Source: JBDOQU01 sp039839375 (GTDB lineage: Bacteria; Pseudomonadota; Alphaproteobacteria; DSM-16000; Inquilinaceae). Taken from it: a DNA stretch of 64,000 nt. How positions within the stretch are numbered: the stretch's first letter is position 1; every line of letters starts with the position of its first letter. Location: assembly GCF_039839375.1 (NCBI RefSeq), contig NZ_JBDOQU010000012.1:62001-126000 (forward strand), written 5' to 3'. Below are positions 55,317 through 62,831 of the stretch, one piece after another. A model generated the notes under the pieces. That model worked only from the letters and a program-made list of their open reading frames with translations. It was not told the DNA's origin and searched no databases. The position numbers and the translations under genes were made by a program.

Positions 55317-58300
55317 TCACGAACAGCCCGTCGTGCCGCCGCAGGTGTCGCATTTGAGGCACGTGCCGTTGCGGACCAGCGTCATGTTCTGACACTCCGG
55401 GCAGGGGTCGCCCTCATAGCCGCGGGCGCGGGCCATCGCGATGGCCTCGCGGCGGACATCCGTCTTCGACGGGCCTTCGGCCGGCGCGGCGGGGGCGTGT
55501 TGGTGGGTGTGGGTGACCGAGCGGGTGTGTCGGTCCTCCACGACGAGTGTGTCTTCCACATAGTCGGCCGCGAGCGCCGTGGCGCCCTGGGTCGCCTGGG
55601 CGACCGCCTGTCCCGCCAGCCCGCCGTCGAAGACGCGGAAGGGGGGCAGATTGCCGCGCACGAAGCCGGTGGACGCCACCTTCTGCAGCGCCGCCTGCTG
55701 GGCGGCCCGCACGTCGGCGGCCGGGTTCATCGGCAGATCGCCCTCGCCGTCGCCGCCGCCCAGCGTGTCGGGCGTCAGATCCTCCGGCTGGGCGTGGGCC
55801 AGGTCGGTCCGGCCGATATAGGAGATCGCCAGTTCGCGGAACAGATAGTCCAGGATCGATGTCGCCATCTTGATGGTGTCGTTGCCCTGGACCATGCCCG
55901 CCGGCTCGAACCGGGTGAAGGTGAAGGCCTCCACGAACTCCTCCAGCGGCACGCCGTATTGCAGGCCGATGGAGACGGCGATGGCGAAATTGTTCATCAG
56001 CGACCGGAAGGCAGCACCCTCCTTGTGCATGTCGATGAAGATCTCGCCCAGCCGGCCATCCTCGTACTCGCCGGTGCGCAGATAGACCTTATGGCCGCCG
56101 ACGATCGCCTTCTGGGTATAGCCCTTGCGCCGGGTCGGCAGGGGCGACCGGCCGTGGGGCCGTTCGATCACCCGCTCGATCACCTTCTCCACGATCCGTT
56201 CGGCGACCATCGGGGCTCGGGCGCCGTCAGGCGCGCCAGCCAGCCGTTCGGCGAAAGTCTCCTCGTCCTCATCCTCGGCATCGTCCAGCAGTGAGGCCGA
56301 CAGGGGCTGGGACAGCTTCGACCCGTCGCGGTAAAGGGCGTTGGCCTTCACTCCCAGACGCCAGGACATCATGTAGGCGTCCTTGCAATCCTCGACCGTC
56401 GCGACGTTCGGCATGTTGATGGTCTTGGAGATGGCGCCGGAGATGAAGGGCTGGGCCGCCGCCATCATGCGGATGTGGCTTTCCCAGGACAGGAACCGCT
56501 TGCCGATCTTGCCGCAGGGGTTGGCGCAGTCGAAGACCGGCAGGTGCTCGTCCTTCAGATAAGGCGCGCCCTCCAGCGTCATGGCGCCGCAGACATGGAT
56601 GTTCGCCTGCTCGATCTCCGTCCGGGTGAAGCCCAGGAAGGCCAGCATGTCGAAGGACAGATCGTCCAGCGCCGCCTTGGGGATGCCCAGCGTATCGGTG
56701 CAGAACTCCTCCCCCAGGCTCCATTTGTTGAACGCGAACTTGATGTCGAAGGCCGATCCCAGCCCCTGTTCCAGCTTCTCCAGCGCTTCCTCGGTGAAGC
56801 CCTTCGCCTTCAGCGACACGGGATTGACCGCCGGCGCGCCGACGATCGTGCCGTGGCCGACGGCGTACTGGATGATCGCCTCGATCTCCTGCTGCCGGTA
56901 GCCCAGCGTGCGCAGCGCTTCCGGCACCACGCGGTTGATGATCTTGAAGTAGCCGCCGCCGGCCAGCTTCTTGAACTTCACCAGCGCGAAATCAGGCTCG
57001 ATGCCGGTGGTGTCGCAATCCATGACCAGGCCGATCGTGCCGGTCGGCGCGATCACCGTCGTCTGGGCGTTGCGGTAGCCATGGGCCTCGCCCAGTTCCA
57101 GCGCCCGGTCCCAGGCCTTCGTCGCCGCCGCGACCAGCGCCGGATTGGGGCAGTCCGACGCCACGATCGGCACGGGGTTGACCGACAGCGCCTCATAGCC
57201 CGCCGCCTCGCCGTAGGCGGCGCGGCGATGGTTGCGGATGACGCGGAGCATCTCCTCCCGGTTTTTGCCGTAGCCGGGGAAGGGCCCCAGCTCCTCCGCC
57301 ATCTCGGCGGAGGTCGCGTAGGAAACACCGGTCATGATCGCCGTCAGCGCCGCGCCGATGGCCCGGCCCTCGTCGGAATCATAGCCGATGCCCATCGCCA
57401 TCAGGAGGCCGCCGATATTGGCGTAGCCCAGGCCGAGCGTCCGGAACTCGTAGGACAGGCGCGCGATCTCCTTCGACGGGAACTGCGCCATCAGGACCGA
57501 GATCTCGAGCGTCACCGTCCACAGGCGGCAGCCATGCTCATAGGCCGGGATGTCGATCGATCCGTCGGGGTGACGGAACTGCATCAGGTTGAGCGAGGCC
57601 AGGTTGCACGCCGTGTCGTCCAGGAACATGTATTCCGAACACGGGTTCGACGCGTTGATGCGGCCGGAATTCGGGCAAGTGTGCCAGTCGTTGATCGTGG
57701 TGTCGAACTGCACGCCGGGATCGGCCGACGCCCAGGCGGCGTGACCAACCTTCTCCCACAAATCGCGCGCCTTCAGCGTCTTGCCGACCTTGCCGTCGAT
57801 CCGGCGGATCAGGTTCCATTCGCCGTCGGCCAGCACCTGCTCCAGGAACGCCTGCGTCAGCCGGACGGAGTTGTTGGAGTTCTGGCCCGCGACGGTCAGG
57901 TAGGCTTCGGAATCCCAATCGGTGTCATAGGTCCGGAACTCGATCTCCTGATAGCCCTGCCGGGCGAACTGGATCACGCGCTGGACGTAGTTTTCCGGGA
58001 TCATCACCGCGCGGGCGGCCTTGATCGCGGCCTTCAGGTCCGGATTGCGCTTGGGATCGAACCGCGCCTCGTCCGACAGGCCGGCGATGTGGCAGGCGCG
58101 CATCACCGCGCCCATGTGGCGGTTGGCCAGCTTCGATCCCGCGACCAGCGCCGCGACCTTCTGCTCCTCCACCACCTTCCAGTCGATATAGGCCTCGATG
58201 TCCGGATGGTCGATGTCGACCGTCACCATCTTGGCCGCGCGCCGCGTCGTGCCGCCGGACTTGATGGCCCCCGCCGCGCGGTCGCCGATCTTGAGGAAGC

Positions 58301-59066
58301 TCATCAGGCCGGAGGACTTGCCGCCGCCGGACAGCCGCTCCCCCTCGCCGCGCAGGCGGGAGAAGTTGGAACCGGTGCCCGATCCGTACTTGAACAGCCG
58401 CGCCTCACGGACCCAGAGGTCCATGATGCCGCCCTCGTTCACCAGATCGTCGCCGACGGACTGGATGAAGCAGGCATGGGGCTGGGGATGTTCGTAGGCC
58501 GACTTCGACTTGACCAGCTTGCCGGTGCGGTAGTCGACATAATGGTGGCCCTGCGCCGGCCCATCGATGCCGTAGGCCCAGTGCAGGCCGGTGTTGAACC
58601 ATTGCGGGCTGTTGGGCGCGGCCATCTGGCGGGCCAGCATCAGCCGCATCTCGTCGAAATAGGCGGCGGCATCGTCCTCGCTATCGAAATAGCCGCCCTT
58701 CCAGCCCCAATAGGCCCAGGTGCCGGCCAGCCGGTCGAAGACCTGGCGCGAATCATCCTCGCCCTTGAACCGCTCGTTCTCCGGCAGCTCGGCCAGCGCC
58801 TTCTCGTCGGCGACCGACCGCCAGAGGAAGGACGGGACGTCGTTCTCCTCCACCTTCTTCAGGCGCGCGGGCACTCCAGCCTTGCGGAAATATTTCTGGG
58901 CGATGATATCGCAGGCGACCTGGCTCCACGATTCCGGCACGGCGATGTCGGCCTGGCGGAAGACGACCGAACCGTCGGGATTGCGAATCTCGCTGACCGC
59001 CTTGCGGAAGGCGAGGCCTGCATAGGCGTCCTGTCCCGGCTTGGTGAATCGACGCTCGATGCGCAT
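55317..59066 (-). CDS. nrdJ: Vitamin B12-dependent (class II) ribonucleotide reductase
   Basis: Adenosylcobalamin-dependent reductase making deoxyribonucleotides with or without oxygen, 1249 residues. The start ATG 59066 (MRIERRFTKPGQDAYAG) is the conserved family start; the longer in-frame upstream region is proline-rich and non-conserved. Visible markers are GSGTGSNFSRLRGEGE, NPCSEYMFLDDTACNLASLNLMQF-type block near residue 470-490, and ALSVNPVPIVASDCPNP. Near the C-terminus are FEPAGMVQGNDTIKM and a zinc-ribbon-like tail (CPECQN, CLKCDTCGG). Two NrdR-like boxes lie upstream; I see no cobalamin riboswitch. Single-gene transcript with a strong terminator. Confidence 0.96.
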   Translation of the reverse strand: MRIERRFTKPGQDAYAGLAFRKAVSEIRNPDGSVVFRQADIAVPESWSQVACDIIAQKYFRKAGVPARLKKVEENDVPSFLWRSVADEKALAELPENERFKGEDDSRQVFDRLAGTWAYWGWKGGYFDSEDDAAAYFDEMRLMLARQMAAPNSPQWFNTGLHWAYGIDGPAQGHHYVDYRTGKLVKSKSAYEHPQPHACFIQSVGDDLVNEGGIMDLWVREARLFKYGSGTGSNFSRLRGEGERLSGGGKSSGLMSFLKIGDRAAGAIKSGGTTRRAAKMVTVDIDHPDIEAYIDWKVVEEQKVAALVAGSKLANRHMGAVMRACHIAGLSDEARFDPKRNPDLKAAIKAARAVMIPENYVQRVIQFARQGYQEIEFRTYDTDWDSEAYLTVAGQNSNNSVRLTQAFLEQVLADGEWNLIRRIDGKVGKTLKARDLWEKVGHAAWASADPGVQFDTTINDWHTCPNSGRINASNPCSEYMFLDDTACNLASLNLMQFRHPDGSIDIPAYEHGCRLWTVTLEISVLMAQFPSKEIARLSYEFRTLGLGYANIGGLLMAMGIGYDSDEGRAIGAALTAIMTGVSYATSAEMAEELGPFPGYGKNREEMLRVIRNHRRAAYGEAAGYEALSVNPVPIVASDCPNPALVAAATKAWDRALELGEAHGYRNAQTTVIAPTGTIGLVMDCDTTGIEPDFALVKFKKLAGGGYFKIINRVVPEALRTLGYRQQEIEAIIQYAVGHGTIVGAPAVNPVSLKAKGFTEEALEKLEQGLGSAFDIKFAFNKWSLGEEFCTDTLGIPKAALDDLSFDMLAFLGFTRTEIEQANIHVCGAMTLEGAPYLKDEHLPVFDCANPCGKIGKRFLSWESHIRMMAAAQPFISGAISKTINMPNVATVEDCKDAYMMSWRLGVKANALYRDGSKLSQPLSASLLDDAEDEDEETFAERLAGAPDGARAPMVAERIVEKVIERVIERPHGRSPLPTRRKGYTQKAIVGGHKVYLRTGEYEDGRLGEIFIDMHKEGAAFRSLMNNFAIAVSIGLQYGVPLEEFVEAFTFTRFEPAGMVQGNDTIKMATSILDYLFRELAISYIGRTDLAHAQPEDLTPDTLGGGDGEGDLPMNPAADVRAAQQAALQKVASTGFVRGNLPPFRVFDGGLAGQAVAQATQGATALAADYVEDTLVVEDRHTRSVTHTHQHAPAAPAEGPSKTDVRREAIAMARARGYEGDPCPECQNMTLVRNGTCLKCDTCGGTTGCS

Positions 59067-59076
59067 GGCCCGTAAG

Positions 59077-59092
59077 TCCCCATATATTGTGT
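59077..59092. promoter_or_regulatory. Candidate NrdR box 1 upstream of nrdJ
   Basis: The sequence CCCCATATATTGTGT (plus strand; reverse complement ACACAATATATGGGG) lies 11 nt upstream of the nrdJ ATG. It fits the palindromic NrdR consensus (ACACwATATATwGTGT) at about 13 of 16 positions. Its place next to the start codon is closer than usual for an NrdR site. Confidence 0.5.
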
Positions 59093-59315
59093 TTTTGCCC
59101 TGGTCTCGCGCCCGGCGGGTCTGCCCCGGCCGGCGCCCGCGCGACAGACGCCGGGTTGCGGCGCTGCATGTCGTAGCGGAAGGAAAGTGTGACACAAAAT
59201 CTGGTGGAGGCCAGCCTTTATTTTCGCCTTGCTCACAAAAAATGGGACTTGTTCGGCGGATAAGTCTGTGGACAAGAAATGCATTGCGGGGGCGCCCGCC
59301 AATGCCACCCGCCAG

Positions 59316-59331
59316 CCACAATATATGGGGC
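59316..59331. promoter_or_regulatory. Candidate NrdR box 2 upstream of nrdJ
   Basis: CCACAATATATGGGGC shares a perfect 14-base core with box 1 in inverted orientation (CACAATATATGGGG). It lies 239 bp from box 1, much farther than the usual tandem spacing, near the end of the DUF1127 transcript. No other such sequence was noticed in the window. Confidence 0.45.
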
Positions 59332-59341
59332 CAGAAAGCAG

Positions 59342-59369
59342 AAAGCCCCGCCGGGGCAGGCGAGGCTTT
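59342..59369 (-). terminator. Terminator of the DUF1127 gene
   Basis: On the minus strand AAAGCCTCGCC pairs with GGCGGGGCTTT (one G-T wobble) across a 6-nt loop. The stem ends in a run of T, 26 nt beyond the stop at 59395. It separates this gene from the nrdJ control region. Confidence 0.75.
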
Positions 59370-59394
59370 CGGGGGAGGTCGAAGACGTCGGGGG

Positions 59395-59808
59395 TCAGGC
59401 GACGTTACGCGCCCGGCCGGCGGGGGTGTCGGCATTGGCCGGCGTGGCGACGGGGGCGGCGGGGCGGACATAGTCCGTCAGCTCCACCGGCCGGTTGGCG
59501 ATCGCCGCCTCGGCCGCCAGAAGCTGGCCGATCAGGTTGCCGCGATTGAGCCCGATATCAGCAAGCAGCCGGTCGTCGAGCTGGCTCAACTGCGCCAGCG
59601 CCTGACGGCGTTCCATGACGGCGCGCACGCGCCGGACGATGGCGGTGACGCCCCGCTTCAGGATGCCGTAGCTGCCGACGAGGGCGCCTGCGATGTAGGC
59701 GGCCTGAATCTGACGGGCGCGCGCTTCGGCGGCCGACATGTCGGTCATGCGGAAAAAGCCTTCCGGGAACTGCGGGAAATCGCGATCGAAGGCGTTAACG
59801 GCGGTCAT
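59395..59808 (-). CDS. DUF1127 (YjiS-like) protein, longer form
   Basis: 137 residues from ATG 59808 (MTAVNAFDRDFPQ), with GGAG 6 nt upstream. The DUF1127 motif ERRQALAQLSQLDDRLLADIGLNRGNL lies at about residues 67-93; it is rich in charged residues. The C-terminus is alanine/proline-rich. Small DUF1127 proteins in alphaproteobacteria take part in RNA maturation and nutrient responses, but this long form has an extra hydrophobic N-terminal half (AAYIAGALVGSYGIL) whose role is unknown. Confidence 0.85.
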   Translation of the reverse strand: MTAVNAFDRDFPQFPEGFFRMTDMSAAEARARQIQAAYIAGALVGSYGILKRGVTAIVRRVRAVMERRQALAQLSQLDDRLLADIGLNRGNLIGQLLAAEAAIANRPVELTDYVRPAAPVATPANADTPAGRARNVA

Positions 59809-59986
59809 CTCAGTCTCCATCTCGGAACGGGCGGCGGCCCCGATGGCCGCGCGGGTCATAATCTTGCGTGAGCCCGTTACCCCCTATGTACTCTCTTGAT
59901 TTCGTACCGCTATCCGTCTTTTTGCAGTGCAGCAATGCGAGAAGGTGAGAGCTTCATCCACCGCATAATCGGAGAGCGGGGGTCGC

Positions 59987-60250
59987 TCAGGCCGCCGCTT
60001 CACGCGCATTGTCGTTGGCGTTGGCGGGCAGGGCGTCGGCATCGGCCAGGCGGACAAAGCTGCGGCCGCGGTCCGAGGTTCGGCGCAGGGCCTTCAGGTC
60101 GCCGGCGGCCCAGGCCTCGACATCACCGCGCCGGACGCCGATATCGGCAAGCTCGGCGTCGGTCATGGCCGTCAGCCGGTCCAGGTCGGGACGGGCGGCG
60201 GGCAGGCGCGCCGGGCGCAGCAGGGATGAGAGATAGTTCAGGACAGGCAT
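59987..60250 (-). CDS. DUF1127-related small protein
   Basis: 87 residues, MPVLNYLSSLLRPARLP start with AGAGGG about 8 nt upstream. The C-terminal part of the DUF1127 core is recognisable (LDRLTAMTDAELADIGVRRGDVEAWAAGDL), while the arginine-rich N-terminal helix is shortened. It is the second DUF1127-type gene in 900 bp, on the same strand, suggesting a small local family. Function unknown. Confidence 0.8.
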   Translation of the reverse strand: MPVLNYLSSLLRPARLPAARPDLDRLTAMTDAELADIGVRRGDVEAWAAGDLKALRRTSDRGRSFVRLADADALPANANDNAREAAA

Positions 60251-60471
60251 CGAAGAGCCCTCTTTCTTGGTGAGTGGCGTCTTCCTGGTGGTTCCTCCGC
60301 CACCCCAAGCTATGGCTTGCCGTCCGCCGCCGCCATCCTCCATGTTGCAGCGCAGCAATGCGCCGGGCGAAAGGCTGGACGCCGCGCCGCCCCGATGCCA
60401 TAGTCGCCCCGCTTTTCGGGCTGGCCTTGCGCGCCCGCCCAATCATTGACGAGTTGACCCTTCGGAACGCC

Positions 60472-60873
60472 ATGGCCTTCAATTTCTATGAATGGAGCCT
60501 GACCGCCTATCTGCGCTTCAAGATCTGGCGCAGCGGGGAGGAGGTCGGCAAGGACGAGGCCGGCAATGTCTATTATGTCGATCGCCACACCAGGGGCGGA
60601 CGGCTGAAGGAGAAGCGCTGGGTCTCCTATGCCGGCGGCGAGAGCGAGGCGAGCCTCGTGCCGCCGGAATGGCATGGCTGGCTGCATCACCAGACCGACC
60701 TCGTGCCCGGTGAGACGAGCCTGTTCGCGAAGCCCTGGATCCAGGAGCATGTGCCCAACCTGACCGGCACCGTCGCCGCCTACCGGCCGCCGGGCGCGGT
60801 GCAGCGCGGCGGCCATCGCGCCAAGGCGACCGGCGATTACGAACCCTGGTCTCCGGATTCGGCGTCCCGATGA
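60472..60873 (+). CDS. NDUFA12-type NADH:ubiquinone oxidoreductase accessory protein
   Basis: 133 residues, homologous to the mitochondrial complex I accessory subunit NDUFA12 (B17.2). Signatures are VGKDEAGNVYYVDRH, KRWVSYAGGESEASLVPPEWHGWLHH and the C-terminal YRPPGAVQRGGHRAKATGDYEPW. The family is found in alphaproteobacteria and mitochondria and attaches to complex I. It lies directly before mlaD, as in many alphaproteobacteria. Start ATG 60472 (MAFNFYEWSL). Confidence 0.92.
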   Translation: MAFNFYEWSLTAYLRFKIWRSGEEVGKDEAGNVYYVDRHTRGGRLKEKRWVSYAGGESEASLVPPEWHGWLHHQTDLVPGETSLFAKPWIQEHVPNLTGTVAAYRPPGAVQRGGHRAKATGDYEPWSPDSASR

Positions 60874-60913
60874 GGAATCGAGCCCCAGGCGAGGGACAGG
60901 TGAGGGACAGCCG

Positions 60914-61444
60914 ATGAGCCGCAACGTCATCGAAACCGTCATGGGCGCCGTGGTGCTGGCCGTGGCGGCGTTCTTCCTGGTCTTCGCCTATTCCAGCGTC
61001 AGCGTCGGCCGCGTCGAGGGCTATGAGGTGGTGGCCCGGTTCGCCAGCGTGGGCGGGCTCCAGACCGGCAGCGACGTGCGCATCAGCGGCGTCAAGGTGG
61101 GGACCGTGGTGTCTCAGGAGCTGGACCCGGCAACCTATCTGGCGGAGGTCCGGATGTCGATCGACCCGTCGATCGAGCTTCCCACCGATACGGCGGCCAT
61201 CATCGCCAGCGAGAGCCTTCTGGGCGGCAATTACATGTCGCTCAGCCCCGGCGGCGCGGCGGAGATGATCCCGCCCGGCGGCGCGATCCAGTTCACCCAG
61301 TCCACCCCCGGCATCGCACAGCTTCTGGGTCAGGTGATCTACAGCCTGCAGGGCATGGGCGACGGGGGCGGAAGCAGCGGCGGGAACGATGCGGATTCCG
61401 GGGGCGACGACCCGGTTCCCGGCGGCATGCTGAACATGGAGTAG
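60914..61444 (+). CDS. mlaD: MlaD, MCE-domain lipid-transport periplasmic protein
   Basis: Inner-membrane-anchored MCE protein of the Mla phospholipid transport system, 176 residues. It has one N-terminal membrane segment (ETVMGAVVLAVAAFFLVFAYS) and an MCE domain (YEVVARFASVGGLQTGSDVRISGVKVG, spread over residues 36-63) ending in the hydrophobic TPGIAQLLGQVIYSLQG helix. It finishes with a glycine/aspartate tail. The other mla genes (mlaE, mlaF) are not in the window, so they must be elsewhere. Start ATG 60914. Confidence 0.92.
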   Translation: MSRNVIETVMGAVVLAVAAFFLVFAYSSVSVGRVEGYEVVARFASVGGLQTGSDVRISGVKVGTVVSQELDPATYLAEVRMSIDPSIELPTDTAAIIASESLLGGNYMSLSPGGAAEMIPPGGAIQFTQSTPGIAQLLGQVIYSLQGMGDGGGSSGGNDADSGGDDPVPGGMLNME

Positions 61445-61555
61445 GTGTCGCGACGGCGGCTGGAGGTTCCTTCGGCCTGCCGCGATGTCGCCACGGTTGG
61501 GCGCTTCACTCTCGCCTCTTCGAAAAGTCTTTCCGCCACCAAGCGCCGCCCGTCC

Positions 61556-62065
61556 ATGATGTTCCGCCGACCGCTCACCGTTCTGCTGACCGCGGCCCTT
61601 ACTGGCGTCGTCGCCTCCGGAATCATCACTGGGGCGGCCGCCCAGACGGCGCAGCCGACCGTCGACAAGAACGTCGCGGTGCTCCAGGCGCTGGACAAGG
61701 TGACGGCGCGCGTTTCGCGCCTGGAGGTGCCGGTCGGGCAGGAGGTCGAATTCGGCACCCTGACCATCGCCGTGCGCGCCTGCCGCTCCACCCGGCCGGA
61801 GGAGCCGCCGGAAAGCGCGGCCTTCCTTCAGGTGGAGGACGCCCCGCCGGCCGGCGAGCCGAAGCGCGTCTTCTCCGGCTGGATGTTCGCCTCCTCGCCC
61901 GCCGTCTCGGCGATGACCCATCCAGTCTACGACATCTGGGTCAATGGCTGCGCCGACGAGCTGAGCCCGCCTCCGGGCGCGGAAGAGGTCGCCCAGGAAC
62001 GCGGCCGCTACGCCCTCCCCGGCGCCCCGCCCCCGCCTCCGCCCCTGCCGGATGCGAAGCGGTAG
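61556..62065 (+). CDS. DUF2155 periplasmic protein
   Basis: 169 residues with a Sec signal peptide (MMFRRPLTVLLTAALTG, cleavage probably after AAA|Q). The DUF2155 core is recognisable: ALDKVTARVSRLEVPVGQEVEFGTLTIAVRACRSTRPEEPPES-type sequence (residues 47-88) and FSGWMFASSPAVSAMTHPVYDIWVNGC, with a conserved Cys pair. The C-terminus is a proline-rich tail. Found with mlaD and aat in many alphaproteobacteria; role unknown but probably envelope-related. Confidence 0.88.
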   Translation: MMFRRPLTVLLTAALTGVVASGIITGAAAQTAQPTVDKNVAVLQALDKVTARVSRLEVPVGQEVEFGTLTIAVRACRSTRPEEPPESAAFLQVEDAPPAGEPKRVFSGWMFASSPAVSAMTHPVYDIWVNGCADELSPPPGAEEVAQERGRYALPGAPPPPPPLPDAKR

Positions 62066-62071
62066 CGAACA

Positions 62072-62172
62072 CCCCTCACCCAACCCTCTCCCCTGAGGGG
62101 CGAGGGCTACCAACTTTACCCTCGCCCCTCAGGGGAGAGGGAGGGACCCGCGTCAGCGGGAGGGTGAGGGGG
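62072..62172. repeat. Dispersed palindromic repeat family R1, copy D (overlaps the aat 3' end)
   Basis: Full copy with 23-bp perfect inner arms (CCCTCTCCCCTGAGGGGCGAGGG and its reverse complement) around CTACCAACTTTA. It starts 6 nt after the DUF2155 stop. Unlike the other copies it extends into a reading frame: plus coordinates 62116-62172 are also the last codons of aat. Confidence 0.9.
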
Positions 62173-62820
62173 CTTGTTCAGCACCTCCTCCACCGCCCCG
62201 GACGGCGCGGGCCCGAACCGGGCCGGCTGGCGAAGGGCCTCCTCCAGCCGGCGCTTGTATTCCCCTTGCGGGATTTCGTAGCCGCCGAAACCCGCCAGAT
62301 GGCCGGTGGTGAATTGCGTGTCCAGCAGCCGGAACCCCGCCGCGCGCAGGCTGGCGACCAGATGGACCAGGGCTACCTTGCTGGAATCGTCGGCGCGGGA
62401 GAACATGCTTTCCCCGAAGAACGCCGCGCGCAGTGATACGCCATAGAGGCCGCCGACCAGCCGGTCCCCGCCTTCGCCATCATCGGCCCAGCATTCCACG
62501 CTGTGGGCGTGTCCGGCCCGGTGCAGGGCGGTGTAGAGCCCGACGATCCGGTCGTTGATCCATGTCTTGGGGCGGTCGGCCGCCGGTTCGGCACAGGCGC
62601 GGACCACCGATTCGAACGCGGTGTCGTAGCGGATTGCGAAAGGCGCACGCCTCACCGTCCGCCGTAGCCTCTTGCCGACATGGAAACCGTCATCGAGCGG
62701 CAGGATGCCCCGCTGCGGCGGATCGAACCAGTAAAGCTCCGGCGAATCGGCGCTGTCGGCCATCGGGAACATCCCGTGGGCGTAGGCGCGAAGCAGGAGT
62801 TCCGGCGTGATCTCGATCAT
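62116..62820 (-). CDS. aat: Aat, leucyl/phenylalanyl-tRNA-protein transferase
   Basis: Cytosolic enzyme that adds Leu or Phe to N-terminal Arg/Lys, creating N-end-rule substrates for ClpS-ClpAP, whose genes are also in this window. Signatures are LLRAYAHGMFPMADS, LYWFDPPQRGILPLD, TWINDRIVGLYTALH, GLYGVSLRAAFFGESMFSR and LLDTQFTTGHLAGFGGYEIP. The 234-residue length includes a C-terminal PPHPPADAGPSLSPEGRG tail of 18 residues encoded entirely by repeat R1 copy D, so the original protein was probably shorter. Start ATG 62820. Confidence 0.94.
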   Translation of the reverse strand: MIEITPELLLRAYAHGMFPMADSADSPELYWFDPPQRGILPLDDGFHVGKRLRRTVRRAPFAIRYDTAFESVVRACAEPAADRPKTWINDRIVGLYTALHRAGHAHSVECWADDGEGGDRLVGGLYGVSLRAAFFGESMFSRADDSSKVALVHLVASLRAAGFRLLDTQFTTGHLAGFGGYEIPQGEYKRRLEEALRQPARFGPAPSGAVEEVLNKPPHPPADAGPSLSPEGRG

Positions 62821-62831
62821 CGCGGAGGAGG

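Noticed and set aside
59267..59275. TGTGGACAA, one mismatch from a DnaA box
   Set aside because: A single near-match with no cluster of boxes or AT-rich unwinding region; not evidence for an origin or for DnaA control.
59070..59340. Cobalamin riboswitch upstream of nrdJ
   Set aside because: No B12-box (GCCACTG-like) or fitting fold was seen; NrdR-type control is better supported.
59067..59471. N-terminal extension of the nrdJ frame (start at 59471)
   Set aside because: Proline-rich, overlaps the DUF1127 terminator and NrdR-like boxes, and the conserved family start is at 59066.
12645..62172. R1 repeats as CRISPR repeats
   Set aside because: Copies are about 100 bp, dispersed singly and in both orientations, with no spacers or cas genes.
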